NCBI GenBank assembly: GCA_965602855.1 | Contig: CBFCZV010000012.1 | Location: forward strand, 1 to 64,000 | DNA: 64,000 bases | From: LH-M37 sp965602855 | GTDB taxonomy: Bacteria > Pseudomonadota > Gammaproteobacteria > SZUA-229 | Direction: 5' to 3' | In this document: piece by piece, positions 44,952 through 53,563 of the stretch | How the letters are laid out: the number at the start of each line of letters is the position of its first letter | Position numbering within the stretch: position 1 is the first letter of the stretch | Notes under the pieces: generated by a model | Database searches by the model: none | Seen by the model: the letters and a program-made list of their open reading frames with translations, nothing else | What the model was told of the DNA's origin: nothing | Position numbers and translations under genes: made by a program

Positions 44952-44979
44952 AAAAAAGGCCGCATAAGCGGCCTTTTTT
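44952..44979. terminator. Strong bidirectional rho-independent terminator
   Basis: AAAAAAGGCCGC-ATAA-GCGGCCTTTTTT: a perfect six-pair GC stem extended by A/T runs on both sides. It lies between the yggX stop (44995) and the AhpD-like start (44897), ending yggX transcription on the minus strand. Confidence 0.9.
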
Positions 44980-44994
44980 AATTCGAGGTGGTTA

Positions 44995-45276
44995 CTACTT
45001 TCCACCGCCAGCATTAAAGCCTGCGGGCGCATGTCCATAATCGCCTTCTTCGAAAAAGAAACCCACCATGTGTTTTTCTATTAATTCGAGATTTTTTACA
45101 TCAGCGGTGTTTAAGCCATTTTCATTGATGATGGCCGCTAAACGAGTCAGCCATTGTGTCCAGCCTTCTTTGGAAACATTTTCATAAATGCGTATTCCAA
45201 TTTCACCAGGATAAGTAGGCACGTCCATACCTTCGGCTTCTGTTTTTAATACCACACATTGTACTGTTCTAGTCAT
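44995..45276 (-). CDS. yggX: Fe(2+)-trafficking protein YggX
   Basis: 93 residues, matching YggX over the whole length (the family is 78-91). Conserved points: MTRTVQCVVLK start with the Cys at residue 7, EAEGMD, YPGEIGIRIYENVSKEGW, W-rich middle, and the C-terminal MVGFFFEEGD. YggX protects iron-sulfur clusters from oxidation and is linked to iron supply. The tail (YGHAPAGFNAGGGK) is about ten residues longer than in E. coli. It is followed by a strong terminator. Confidence 0.93.
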   Translation of the reverse strand: MTRTVQCVVLKTEAEGMDVPTYPGEIGIRIYENVSKEGWTQWLTRLAAIINENGLNTADVKNLELIEKHMVGFFFEEGDYGHAPAGFNAGGGK

Positions 45277-45343
45277 GTTTTCCTCTTACTGCTTATACTC
45301 TAAATTCTAAGCTCTATATTTAAAATTCTGTTTGCTGTGTCTA

Positions 45344-46399
45344 TTAAGATTTTTCGTATTTTTTCAACAATACACCCTCATCACCGCAGCAGCTGGCTGC
45401 GCATTTTTTGGTCTGGTGTAGTTCTTCAGTGCTAGCGTTCAGATAGAAATCGACTGATACGTTCTCTTCAGCACAATCACAACCCTTGTCATTATACACG
45501 TAAATGTTTTTCAACCCTGCCCGCTCGGCTTCATCCCGCGCCTTAAATAGCATGGTCTCAGGCGTTGCCGGCACATCACTCAATTTATAGGCCGGGAAAA
45601 AACGGGTGATATGCCATGGGCTATCTGCGCCCAGATTATCGCGTATCCAGCAGGCAATTTCGTAGTGTTCATCGGGGCTATCGTTCTTGCCCGGAATAAT
45701 GTTGGTGCGGGTTTCGACGTGTATGCCCAGATCATGGGCTTTTTTGATGGAATGCAGCACCTGCTCAACTTTGGCGGGTTTACAGATATCAGCATAAAAA
45801 TCATCGCGCATACTTTTGATATCTGAACACATAACATCGATATTTGGCGCAATCAGTTCAAGCGCTTCATCAGTGATAAAACTGTTTGAGACATAAACAG
45901 TATAAAGCCCTGCCTCATGCGCCAGCTCACAGACATCTAACACGTATTCCAGCCAGACGGCGGGTTCTGAATAAGTGAAAGCAATGCCCTGCACACCAGC
46001 TCGTAGCGCTGCATCAACTAATGATTGTGCTGGCACCCAGACTTCTTTAGATTCACCTTTAGCTAGCTCATCCAGCGCCTCAACACCCCATGAAATTTCC
46101 AGATTATGGCAACCGCCACAACGGAAGCTACAACCGTAGCTGCCGACGGACATGACCTGTGTACCAGGCTGATAGTGCTTCACCGGTTTGTCTTCAATGG
46201 CATCGATACTGATCGATGAAATAATGCCGTAGGACAGATTGTAGAGCGTGCCGTTGCGGTTAACGTGCGCCTGACAGAATCCACGTTGACCGTGACCAAG
46301 TTTGCAGCGCCATAAACACAAATTACAGCGCGTGGTGCCGTTATCCAGCTTTTCCTGCAAGCGGGTTTCGATCAATTGATATTGTGTGACTTCACTCAT
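45344..46399 (-). CDS. AmmeMemoRadiSam-type radical SAM enzyme with Cys-rich C-terminal tail
   Basis: 351 residues. A short N-terminal module with NLCLWRCKLGHGQRGFC (Cys about 22-42) is followed by the radical SAM motif CSFRCGGC (CxxxCxxC, about 90-97), then GIAFTYSEPAVWLEYV and NIIPGKND. The layout matches the radical SAM member of the AmmeMemoRadiSam set and PflA-like enzymes. No AMMECR1 or MEMO-like gene is adjacent in this window. Unusual is the C-terminal tail after about 300: GCDCAEE and KKCAASCCG, five more cysteines that could bind a further iron-sulfur cluster. It starts six bases downstream of the M16C gene, so they may be co-transcribed. Confidence 0.75.
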   Translation of the reverse strand: MSEVTQYQLIETRLQEKLDNGTTRCNLCLWRCKLGHGQRGFCQAHVNRNGTLYNLSYGIISSISIDAIEDKPVKHYQPGTQVMSVGSYGCSFRCGGCHNLEISWGVEALDELAKGESKEVWVPAQSLVDAALRAGVQGIAFTYSEPAVWLEYVLDVCELAHEAGLYTVYVSNSFITDEALELIAPNIDVMCSDIKSMRDDFYADICKPAKVEQVLHSIKKAHDLGIHVETRTNIIPGKNDSPDEHYEIACWIRDNLGADSPWHITRFFPAYKLSDVPATPETMLFKARDEAERAGLKNIYVYNDKGCDCAEENVSVDFYLNASTEELHQTKKCAASCCGDEGVLLKKYEKS

Positions 46400-46404
46400 C
46401 AGAC

Positions 46405-49368
46405 TTACAGATTTATAACTTCCAGCCCTAAATCACCGACCTGCTCGTGCGTTGCCGCGCTGGTGATCACCGCAGTGCTAGCCTTATCGATTTGCAGATA
46501 AGTTTCAGTCACACGTTTCAGATCATCCAACGTCACTGCGAGTACACGTTGTCTTATTAACTGTAGCTTTTCGCGTGTTCTGCCATGCAGATTATTATGG
46601 AAAGTGTGACGCGCTTCACCTGAAGGAGACCCCGGCTTGTCCATGGCACCGACGACTCCCAAAATCGCTTCTTCAACCTGTCGCCATTCGTGATTATTAT
46701 TCAGCATCCAGTCGATGGATTTATCAAAGTCATCCAGTGTTTCAGTTAAACGTGGATCACGATAGGAATAGAATTTGAAAGCCGCGTTGCTGGAATCGTG
46801 CGTCGCACCACCACCATAAGCACCACCTTTTTCACGAATAGATGTGTGCAGATAACCATTACGCAGGAAACCGCCCAGCACAGCCAGTGCGGCAGAATCT
46901 TCATGATCCATGGGCACGGTAGCAAAAGCTTTGGCACAGAAATTCACCTGTGTATTGGCCACCCACATTTGTTTGACCTGCTGATGATTTTCTTCCAGAG
47001 AGAAAGCTGCAAATGAGCTGCCTGCTGTTTCAGGTGTCCAGACTTTTTCAAACTGTTTGACCAGTGAATCGAGTTTATCCGATTCCGCCGTCATCATATA
47101 GCGGCGCGGTGAAGTGATCACCTGCGAGTGAATATCAGAAAGTCCCTGTGCCAGATCTGCAATAGATTGCGCCGCGTTATCACCATTGTTAGCATCATCA
47201 AGCTGCTTGATAAAACGAATACCTTCCAGGCCACCAAAACGATGTGACAGCGCCGCCACGGGACTCATGCCACTAGCTGCGGCTGTCATCGCCAATGTAT
47301 GACCACTACCGGTAACACTGCGCTCACGACTTGCACGTTTCTGGGAAACTAAATCCTTAATGCGGTCATGCTCATCAAATCGGACGGTATTCATAGTTTC
47401 ATGCATCAATGTTGCAAGCTTGCTGTTATTTCTATCCAGTGCCTTACCCATGAACATAAAATAAGCCTTAGTCGATTGAACGTCATCCAGTTCAGCCTGA
47501 ATACTTGTGTGAGCCTGAATGCCACCACTAATACTGGATTGCAGTTCCTGCATTTTTAAATAATCACTTTCACCACAACCCAACTCGGTTAGACATGATG
47601 AGTAATAAGGGATCAAGTTGATCTGAGCATCAGTCAGCGCAGGCATATCAATGGCTAGTTCATGATAAACAAGCCCATTAGTACCCTGTGCATATAACGA
47701 AGAATCAGTACCTGCTATTTTTCTATCCTGTGATTCAGGAATTGATAAATCAGCGGGCACATCGTCAAGACCCACCTTGGGTAAAATTTCAGGATCATCA
47801 ATCTGCTGCTGACGTTCTGCAAGTTCAGCCGCTCGCATAATGACCAGCTGCCTGTCTTCATCAGACAACGCGGCTTTCATCGCAGCCAGTCTTTCTTTTT
47901 CAGCAACTTCTTTGCGTTGACTGAGTTCGGTATCAGGGCGCATAGTCAGGCGCACGCGATGAGGATTATCCAGCAGATATTTTTTAACCAGTTGTTTGAT
48001 AAATTCAGGATCTTTAATATCTTCACGCAAGGATTCTATTACCGGATCAAGATCCAGCAATGCCGTTGGATCGCTGCGATGAATTGCAGCAGTTAGTCCG
48101 CCAAGAATTAATTGCAGACCAAACGGGTAACCATCACCACCGATTTCACGCTGGCCAATTTCAAGTTGATGTAATACGGATTCGAGTTTATCGTGTGCAA
48201 CACCATTGGCTGCAACATCTTCCAGAACATCTAGCACCAGTTTTTCAAAATCAACCGCGTGTTCGACTTCACTACCTTCAAGGCCACAGACAAAACACAT
48301 TTCGTAATTGGAATCTTCCAGACCACACAGAGGAGATGGCGAAGTGCCAAGATCTGTTTTTTCCAGGGCAAAACGCAATGGCGATGAACTGTTGTCCAGC
48401 AAAACCTGTGACAACAAATTTGCTTTCATCATTTCATCCAGCGAAGTACAAGGTCCGAGTAACCATGACAATACATGATGAGTTTTTTCATCGGTATTTT
48501 CATCAGCTGTTAAATCAAAAGCATAAGCTTCTTCAACAGAAATCGGAGCCAGGTATCTTTTCTCAGGATCAACTGAAATATGCACATCAAGTTTATCGAA
48601 TTCAGATAATGCATGTTCTTCAAAACGTTGCTGATGATCAGCAGCCGCAATATCACCAAAGGTCATGAATATCGAATTACTGGGATGATAATGGGTTTTG
48701 TGAAAATCTTTTAACTGCTGATAAGTCAGGTCGGGGATATCTGCAGGCTCACCACCGCTATTAAAATGGTAAGTCGTTCCAGGATAAAGATACTTGCTCA
48801 ATGTTTGCCAGAGCACGCTCACGGGTGAACTCATCGCGCCTTTCATTTCATTAAAGACAACGCCTTTAAATTCAAGATCCGATTCAGCATTATCTGCTTC
48901 TGCAAATTCAACGCGATGACCTTCCTGTAAAAAATCTAGCTCATCGAGACGAGTAAAGAAAACCGCATCGAGATAAACGTCTAATAAATTATTAAAATCT
49001 TTTTTGTTTTTACTGGCGAAGGGATATGCTGTCCAGTCACTACTGGTGAACGCATTCATGAATGTATTCAGAGAACGACGAATCATCATAAAGAAGGGAT
49101 CACGTACAGGATAGTTTTTACTGCCACACAAAGCAGTATGCTCAAGAATATGTGCGACACCCGTCGAATCCATCGGTACAGTTCTAAAACCTACCAGAAA
49201 AACATTTTCTGTATTTTCAGAAGCCAGATGATAGTGAAGCGCACCGGTTTTCTTATGGCGGTATTCTTCAACTGTAATATTCAATGAATCGATCCGTCGT
49301 TGACCGATACTTTCGAAGGCATCGTGGCTTTTCATTGAATCAATATCCGATTTCTGATTTATTTGCAT
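46405..49368 (-). CDS. M16C zinc metallopeptidase (presequence-protease type)
   Basis: 987 residues, about the length of the PreP/CYM1 family. The inverted zinc motif is HILEH (about 73-77), in VAHILEHTALCGSKNYP, and KGVVFNEMKGAMSS carries the third ligand Glu. The second half (YHELAIDMPALTDAQINLIPYYSS) and the M16C-associated linker are present. These peptidases form a closing chamber and cut short peptides. No signal peptide is visible, so it is presumably cytosolic. It shares a strand and short spacing with the radical SAM gene. Confidence 0.9.
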   Translation of the reverse strand: MQINQKSDIDSMKSHDAFESIGQRRIDSLNITVEEYRHKKTGALHYHLASENTENVFLVGFRTVPMDSTGVAHILEHTALCGSKNYPVRDPFFMMIRRSLNTFMNAFTSSDWTAYPFASKNKKDFNNLLDVYLDAVFFTRLDELDFLQEGHRVEFAEADNAESDLEFKGVVFNEMKGAMSSPVSVLWQTLSKYLYPGTTYHFNSGGEPADIPDLTYQQLKDFHKTHYHPSNSIFMTFGDIAAADHQQRFEEHALSEFDKLDVHISVDPEKRYLAPISVEEAYAFDLTADENTDEKTHHVLSWLLGPCTSLDEMMKANLLSQVLLDNSSSPLRFALEKTDLGTSPSPLCGLEDSNYEMCFVCGLEGSEVEHAVDFEKLVLDVLEDVAANGVAHDKLESVLHQLEIGQREIGGDGYPFGLQLILGGLTAAIHRSDPTALLDLDPVIESLREDIKDPEFIKQLVKKYLLDNPHRVRLTMRPDTELSQRKEVAEKERLAAMKAALSDEDRQLVIMRAAELAERQQQIDDPEILPKVGLDDVPADLSIPESQDRKIAGTDSSLYAQGTNGLVYHELAIDMPALTDAQINLIPYYSSCLTELGCGESDYLKMQELQSSISGGIQAHTSIQAELDDVQSTKAYFMFMGKALDRNNSKLATLMHETMNTVRFDEHDRIKDLVSQKRASRERSVTGSGHTLAMTAAASGMSPVAALSHRFGGLEGIRFIKQLDDANNGDNAAQSIADLAQGLSDIHSQVITSPRRYMMTAESDKLDSLVKQFEKVWTPETAGSSFAAFSLEENHQQVKQMWVANTQVNFCAKAFATVPMDHEDSAALAVLGGFLRNGYLHTSIREKGGAYGGGATHDSSNAAFKFYSYRDPRLTETLDDFDKSIDWMLNNNHEWRQVEEAILGVVGAMDKPGSPSGEARHTFHNNLHGRTREKLQLIRQRVLAVTLDDLKRVTETYLQIDKASTAVITSAATHEQVGDLGLEVINL

Positions 49369-49392
49369 ACTGCTCTCTATTGTTTTGTGAAA

Positions 49393-50082
49393 TTAATTAC
49401 GCGTTAATTTATAGGCGGATTCAAGCAACGAACTAACACCTCGTTTCTGAAAACTTGGCTCATCGTCAAGAATGTTTTTAGCCAACAACTTATCTATCTT
49501 AAAATTCTCGCCATAATATTCATTGACTTCTTCTTCTGAAATCGAAAATGGTGGTCCTTCCATTTCGCCATCTGGATAAGTCAGAGTAATCAATAAGGCA
49601 CGAATGCCTGAAGACTGCAACTCTGTTAGTTTTGTTGCGTAGTCCTGTCGCATGTCTTTGGGTAAAGCAATCATCGAGGCGCGATCATAAATATCAGTAA
49701 CACCTTGAAGATCGTCAGACTCAAGGTCAAAGAAATCACCCAGAAGAATTTCAATGCGGATATGGCCTTCTGCATCAGCTTCAGAAATGTAGCGTGTAAA
49801 AGGTTTATCTACAACAATCTTATATTCAAGATTATGATTTTCAAAAAAATCTTTGACCGCAATCTCGCTGCACTCGATGCCTAATACTTCGTAGCCGTTC
49901 TGAGACAGCCAGAGCATATCCAGTGATTTACCACACAGGGGAACAAATACCTTGAGTGCCTGACGCTTTTCAAGCGCAGGGCCTTTCTCGCCATAAAAAT
50001 AGCCAAGATAAGGATTCAACTCTTCCTGATGAAAACCGGTTTCACCTTTCTGCCAACGCTGCAGCCAGAAATCCTGATCCAT
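49393..50082 (-). CDS. tpm: Thiopurine S-methyltransferase-type SAM methyltransferase
   Basis: About 229 residues from the ATG at 50082 (MDQDFWLQRWQKGETGFHQ), which matches bacterial TPMT; a longer frame to 50142 would overlap the upstream gene and has no ribosome binding site advantage. Motifs: WL..W..G...FH at the start, FVPLCGKSLDMLWL (SAM site, about 57), VLGIECSE, and DRASMIALP. Bacterial TPMTs also methylate selenium and tellurium compounds. It is separated by four bases from the small gene upstream, so the two are co-transcribed. The 'tpm' symbol is by family, not by tested activity. Confidence 0.88.
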   Translation of the reverse strand: MDQDFWLQRWQKGETGFHQEELNPYLGYFYGEKGPALEKRQALKVFVPLCGKSLDMLWLSQNGYEVLGIECSEIAVKDFFENHNLEYKIVVDKPFTRYISEADAEGHIRIEILLGDFFDLESDDLQGVTDIYDRASMIALPKDMRQDYATKLTELQSSGIRALLITLTYPDGEMEGPPFSISEEEVNEYYGENFKIDKLLAKNILDDEPSFQKRGVSSLLESAYKLTRN

Positions 50083-50086
50083 CTTA

Positions 50087-50359
50087 TTAAGGCTTCCAGA
50101 TGCCGAAAGCATCTTCCTGTGCTGGCTGTGGTTTATTATCACCTTCGACCTGCTGCATCACCTGTCCAATGAAAGCCGATAGGTCAGCGACAAATTCCTG
50201 CTTATCGAGGCCGGGCTGCCCCTGATTCGCCATAACAAATCCAGTGACGGCTGAAAGATATTGCATAAAAAGCATGTCATTTTCAGCGTCTGCATCGTGT
50301 TCAACGACAACTGCTTTAAGTTTAGAGGCCAGTTCTGATGATAATTGGATACCGCTCAT
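50087..50359 (-). CDS. Hypothetical small protein, 90 residues
   Basis: I do not recognise it. The sequence is acidic and soluble-looking, with a helical body (SSELASKLKAVVVEHDADAE, then MQYLSAVTGFVMANQ) and a Pro/Gln-rich end. No signal peptide or metal motif is visible. It is directly upstream of the TPMT-type gene (four-base gap) and diverges from the NIF3-like gene across 73 bases. Conserved spacing makes a real gene likely. Confidence 0.65.
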   Translation of the reverse strand: MSGIQLSSELASKLKAVVVEHDADAENDMLFMQYLSAVTGFVMANQGQPGLDKQEFVADLSAFIGQVMQQVEGDNKPQPAQEDAFGIWKP

Positions 50360-50432
50360 TTTATGTTCGCTCGTGTTATATTAAAAAACGTTAAATTCTA
50401 ATTGATTCTGAGCAATTATTCTTGAGTATCAT

Positions 50433-50744
50433 ATGTACAAACTCTGTTTTTATGTCCCTGAAAACGCTACGGATTTAGTCAAAAACGCCGTTTTTGAGGC
50501 AGGTGCCGGGAAAATAGGTAATTATGACTCGTGTTGCTGGCAAATACTGGGCAATGGTCAGTTCCGTCCACTCGATAACAGCCAGCCTTATATCGGGCAA
50601 CAAGGGCAACTTGAGACCATAGCCGAGTTCAAGGTTGAGATGGTTTGTGCTGATGAACACATCAAAGCGGTGATTTCAGCATTAAAAAAGGCGCACCCTT
50701 ATGAAGAGCCCGCCTTTGAAGTCTGGAAACTAGAAGAGTTGTAG
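50433..50744 (+). CDS. NIF3/YqfO C-terminal-like stand-alone domain
   Basis: 103 residues matching the CutA1-like insert/stand-alone domain of the NIF3 (YqfO) family. It starts YKLCFYVPENATDLVKNAVFEAGAGKIGNYDSC (quoted in pieces: the YKLCFYVPE strand and the AGAGKIGNYD turn) and ends AHPYEEPAFEVWKLEEL. The HPYEEPA phrase is the family hallmark. It is a trimer-forming fold with unknown function in bacteria. It lies alone, convergent to lpxA (eight-base gap). Confidence 0.85.
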   Translation: MYKLCFYVPENATDLVKNAVFEAGAGKIGNYDSCCWQILGNGQFRPLDNSQPYIGQQGQLETIAEFKVEMVCADEHIKAVISALKKAHPYEEPAFEVWKLEEL

Positions 50745-50751
50745 CAAAGAG

Positions 50752-51522
50752 CTAACGCACCCAGCCTCGCTCACTGCCCGCTAGAAAATCCATCAAGTAC
50801 TGAACATCTTCATGCTCTATAGCCAGCTCATTGGCTTTCTCTATTGCGTCTTTATGCGAGCATTTGGATTTAACCAGAATTTTAAAAGCTGACTGCAAAG
50901 CACGAATCGATTCTTTGCTAAAGCCGCGACGTTTCAAGCCTTCCTTATTGATACCAAAAGCGCGGGCGCGATTTCCCGCGATGGTAAAGAAAGGCAGCAC
51001 ATCACGATCAATTGCAGTAGCAAAGCCCGAGAAGCTGTGCGCTCCGATTCTGGCAAATTGATGCACGGTTGTATAACCACCTAAAATAGCATGATCTCCA
51101 ATACGCACATGTCCGGCTAAAGCTACTGCATTGGCGAGAATAATATTGTTACCCAGACGACAGTCGTGTGCTACGTGTGCAGAGACCATCAGCAAATTGT
51201 CATTACCAATTGAAGTGATGCCTTCATCATCAACCGTGCCTCGATTCAGGTTCGCATACTCACGAATGGTATTGCGATCACCAATCTCTAAACGCGTCGG
51301 TTCGCCTGCATACTTTAAATCCTGTGGTTGCTCGCCGATTGAAGCGAACTGAAAAATATGATTGTCCTTACCAATTTTAGTCGGGCCTTTGATCACCACA
51401 TGAGATTCGATCACGGTGCCTGAATCAATTTCTACATCAGCACCGATTACGCTAAACGGACCGATGGAAACGTCATCAGCAATGACGGCAGAAGGATCAA
51501 CAATGGCGTGAGAATGGATCAA
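50752..51522 (-). CDS. lpxA: UDP-N-acetylglucosamine acyltransferase LpxA
   Basis: 256 residues, standard length. It adds a 3-hydroxyacyl chain from ACP to UDP-GlcNAc, the first step of lipid A. Left-handed beta-helix hexapeptides run from about residue 1 to 190 (IDPSAVIADDVSIGPFSVIGADVEIDS in pieces). The catalytic His is in NLLMVSAHVAHDCRLG (about 115-125). The C-terminal helices (GLKRRGFSKESIRALQSAF) are typical. Six bases after fabZ. lpxB, which often follows, is absent here. Confidence 0.95.
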   Translation of the reverse strand: MIHSHAIVDPSAVIADDVSIGPFSVIGADVEIDSGTVIESHVVIKGPTKIGKDNHIFQFASIGEQPQDLKYAGEPTRLEIGDRNTIREYANLNRGTVDDEGITSIGNDNLLMVSAHVAHDCRLGNNIILANAVALAGHVRIGDHAILGGYTTVHQFARIGAHSFSGFATAIDRDVLPFFTIAGNRARAFGINKEGLKRRGFSKESIRALQSAFKILVKSKCSHKDAIEKANELAIEHEDVQYLMDFLAGSERGWVR

Positions 51523-51528
51523 TCTTAG

Positions 51529-51975
51529 TTATTCCTTTTCCTTTGCCGCACACAGCAAATCAGCAGTTGTGACAATTTCACCATCAACGCTAGCTTCAGC
51601 AGTGAATTTCCAGATAACTTTTGAACGACGTCTTATCTTAACTTTCAGCGTTAACTGATCACCCGGTACAACCTGACGCTTAAGACGTACGTTATCAACA
51701 CCGACTAGCATGTAAAGTAGATCATCACTTGGCTCTTCACTCATGGTTTTAAAACCGAGCAAGCCCGTTGCCTGCGCCAACGCTTCGATAATCAACACGC
51801 CTGGCATGATTGGCGTTTCAGGGAAGTGACCTGTGAAAAAAGGTTCATTAACCGAAACATTTTTTATTGCAGTTAGGGTTTCACCAGGCACACAATCCAG
51901 CACACGGTCAATCAACAAAAAAGGATAACGGTGCGGAAGGAAACGCCGAATTTCTTCTATATACATTTCACTCAC
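51529..51975 (-). CDS. fabZ: 3-hydroxyacyl-ACP dehydratase FabZ
   Basis: 148 residues. Removes water from 3-hydroxyacyl-ACP in fatty acid elongation. The hot-dog signature is LPHRYPFLLIDRV (active His about 14) and GHFPETPIMPGVLIIEALAQ (Glu about 64). It lies between lpxD and lpxA, as in most gammaproteobacteria, so lipid A acyl supply and membrane lipid synthesis share a promoter. The gap to lpxD is 39 bases. Confidence 0.95.
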   Translation of the reverse strand: MSEMYIEEIRRFLPHRYPFLLIDRVLDCVPGETLTAIKNVSVNEPFFTGHFPETPIMPGVLIIEALAQATGLLGFKTMSEEPSDDLLYMLVGVDNVRLKRQVVPGDQLTLKVKIRRRSKVIWKFTAEASVDGEIVTTADLLCAAKEKE

Positions 51976-52014
51976 AATTTATCTCCAATCTAATAAGTAA
52001 TTTATCAACCAATT

Positions 52015-53034
52015 TTAATCAGTCGATTTGTTTATTTTTTCCAGTTTAGCTACACGTTTGGCTAATTCATCAAGTCGTCGGAAGCGTGCACTATTTTTAC
52101 GCCAGTTTTTAGTTGTGTCCATTGGAGTACTTGATGAATATGAACCTGATTGAGTAATCGACCTAGTCACCATAGTACGACCAGTTATCATAACATTGTC
52201 AGCAATAGTTAGATGTTCAACAATACCGACAACACCGCCAATCAAACAACTACGACCAATATGCGTACTGCCAGCAATTGCTGTTGCGGCGGATATTACC
52301 GTGTTATCGCCGACGCTAACACCATGTGCAATCTGAATCTGGTTATCAAGTTTAACACCGTTACCAATAATCGTATTTTCCAGTGCACCACGATCTATAG
52401 TGGTGTTGGCGCCAATTTCTACATTGTTACCAATATGCACACTGCCAATCTGAGGGATTTTTAAATAACTATCACCATCTTTCACAAAACCAAAACCATC
52501 GGCACCCAGAACAACACCAGAATGGATAATACAATCGTTACCGATTTTACAATCATAGCCAACGGTTACATTTGCGTTTATACGCGTGTTTGAACCTATA
52601 ACCACATTATCTTCAATCACACAACCTGCACCTATCTGCACATCACAACCTACAACCACACCATCCGAAATAACCGCACCAGCAGCAATCGAAGCTGATT
52701 CACTAACGTTGGCCAATTCAGAAACAATAGCGCTATCGCTAATACCTGCCGCTAATTTCTTAGTTGGATACAGCAGATTCGCAACTTTTGCATAAATCAG
52801 CCTGGGATCATCAGCCACTAAAGCTGGCACTGGGCACTGCTCCAGAAACTCAGCTTTTATAATTAGAGCTGAAGCATTCGTTGTAGATAAATATTCTATA
52901 TATTTAGGATTCGAAATAAATGCAATATCACCAGAACCCGCTGAACTTATCTCAGCGATGCTTTCAATCAGACAATCTTCTCCCTCAAGCTTCGAGCCTG
53001 TTTGCTGAGCCAGCGCTGATAACTGATAGCCCAT
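52015..53034 (-). CDS. lpxD: UDP-3-O-acyl-glucosamine N-acyltransferase LpxD
   Basis: 339 residues, usual length. N-terminal uridine-binding domain (1-100), then a left-handed beta helix (about 105-290) with the catalytic His in NQIQIAHGVSVGDN (about 236). The C-terminal helix carries LDELAKRVAKLEK. It adds the second hydroxyacyl chain in lipid A synthesis. Placed between skp and fabZ with short gaps. Confidence 0.95.
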   Translation of the reverse strand: MGYQLSALAQQTGSKLEGEDCLIESIAEISSAGSGDIAFISNPKYIEYLSTTNASALIIKAEFLEQCPVPALVADDPRLIYAKVANLLYPTKKLAAGISDSAIVSELANVSESASIAAGAVISDGVVVGCDVQIGAGCVIEDNVVIGSNTRINANVTVGYDCKIGNDCIIHSGVVLGADGFGFVKDGDSYLKIPQIGSVHIGNNVEIGANTTIDRGALENTIIGNGVKLDNQIQIAHGVSVGDNTVISAATAIAGSTHIGRSCLIGGVVGIVEHLTIADNVMITGRTMVTRSITQSGSYSSSTPMDTTKNWRKNSARFRRLDELAKRVAKLEKINKSTD

Positions 53035-53043
53035 TAGTTCTTA

Positions 53044-53553
53044 CTATTTCTTAAAATCTTTTTTCATGCGTTCTAAAACGACATTAGTGATATCTAGCTT
53101 GTCAGATGCAAACACAACACCATCGCTAAGGATCAGATCGTAGTTCTCTTTTTTAGCTATTTCATCGATAATATCGCGAACAGATTTCTGTAATACAGCT
53201 AACTCCTGATTACGCACTGTAGCAACTTCCTGGCCAAGGATCTTTTCTTTTTGCTTAAAAACCTGAACTTTGTTATATAACTTTGTTTTAAGCTCAGTCA
53301 ACTTATCTTCTGTCATTACAAGTTCATTACGCTTGTAATTTTCCTGTATCGCCTTTATTTCAGCTTCCATCTCTACTAGCTCATTTTTCTTATTACCAAA
53401 TCGTTCTTTCATTGATGCATTAACTGCCTCAACCTGCGGTGCTTGAGTTAACAGTTTTTCAACACTAACAAAACCAACCTTAAGACCACTACCAGCTATT
53501 GCATTACTACAAATTGCTAACATAAAAAACGCTATTACTATATTTTTTTTCAT
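53044..53553 (-). CDS. skp: Periplasmic chaperone Skp/OmpH
   Basis: 169 residues from the ATG at 53553; AAGGAG lies six bases before it, while the upstream ATG at 53559 sits directly on the binding site. Signal peptide about 1-20 (KKNIVIAFFMLAICSNAIA). The mature protein is a helical, charged 'jellyfish' (EMEAEIKAIQENYKRNEL, KVQVFKQKEKILGQEV) with beta segments at both ends (VGFVSVEKLL, LILSDGVVFAS). It holds unfolded outer membrane proteins for BamA, its upstream neighbour. Confidence 0.93.
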   Translation of the reverse strand: MKKNIVIAFFMLAICSNAIAGSGLKVGFVSVEKLLTQAPQVEAVNASMKERFGNKKNELVEMEAEIKAIQENYKRNELVMTEDKLTELKTKLYNKVQVFKQKEKILGQEVATVRNQELAVLQKSVRDIIDEIAKKENYDLILSDGVVFASDKLDITNVVLERMKKDFKK

Positions 53554-53563
53554 TACCATCTCC

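Noticed and set aside
48060..48668. 202-residue plus-strand frame
   Set aside because: It is antisense to the well-supported M16C peptidase gene, with His/Gln-rich low-quality sequence typical of shadow frames.
50083..50142. 20-residue N-terminal extension of the TPMT-type protein
   Set aside because: It overlaps the upstream gene's end; the ATG at 50082 matches the family start.
50745..50751. lpxB expected after lpxA
   Set aside because: The gene after lpxA is the convergent NIF3-like gene; lpxB is simply elsewhere, and a gap here is not evidence of loss.
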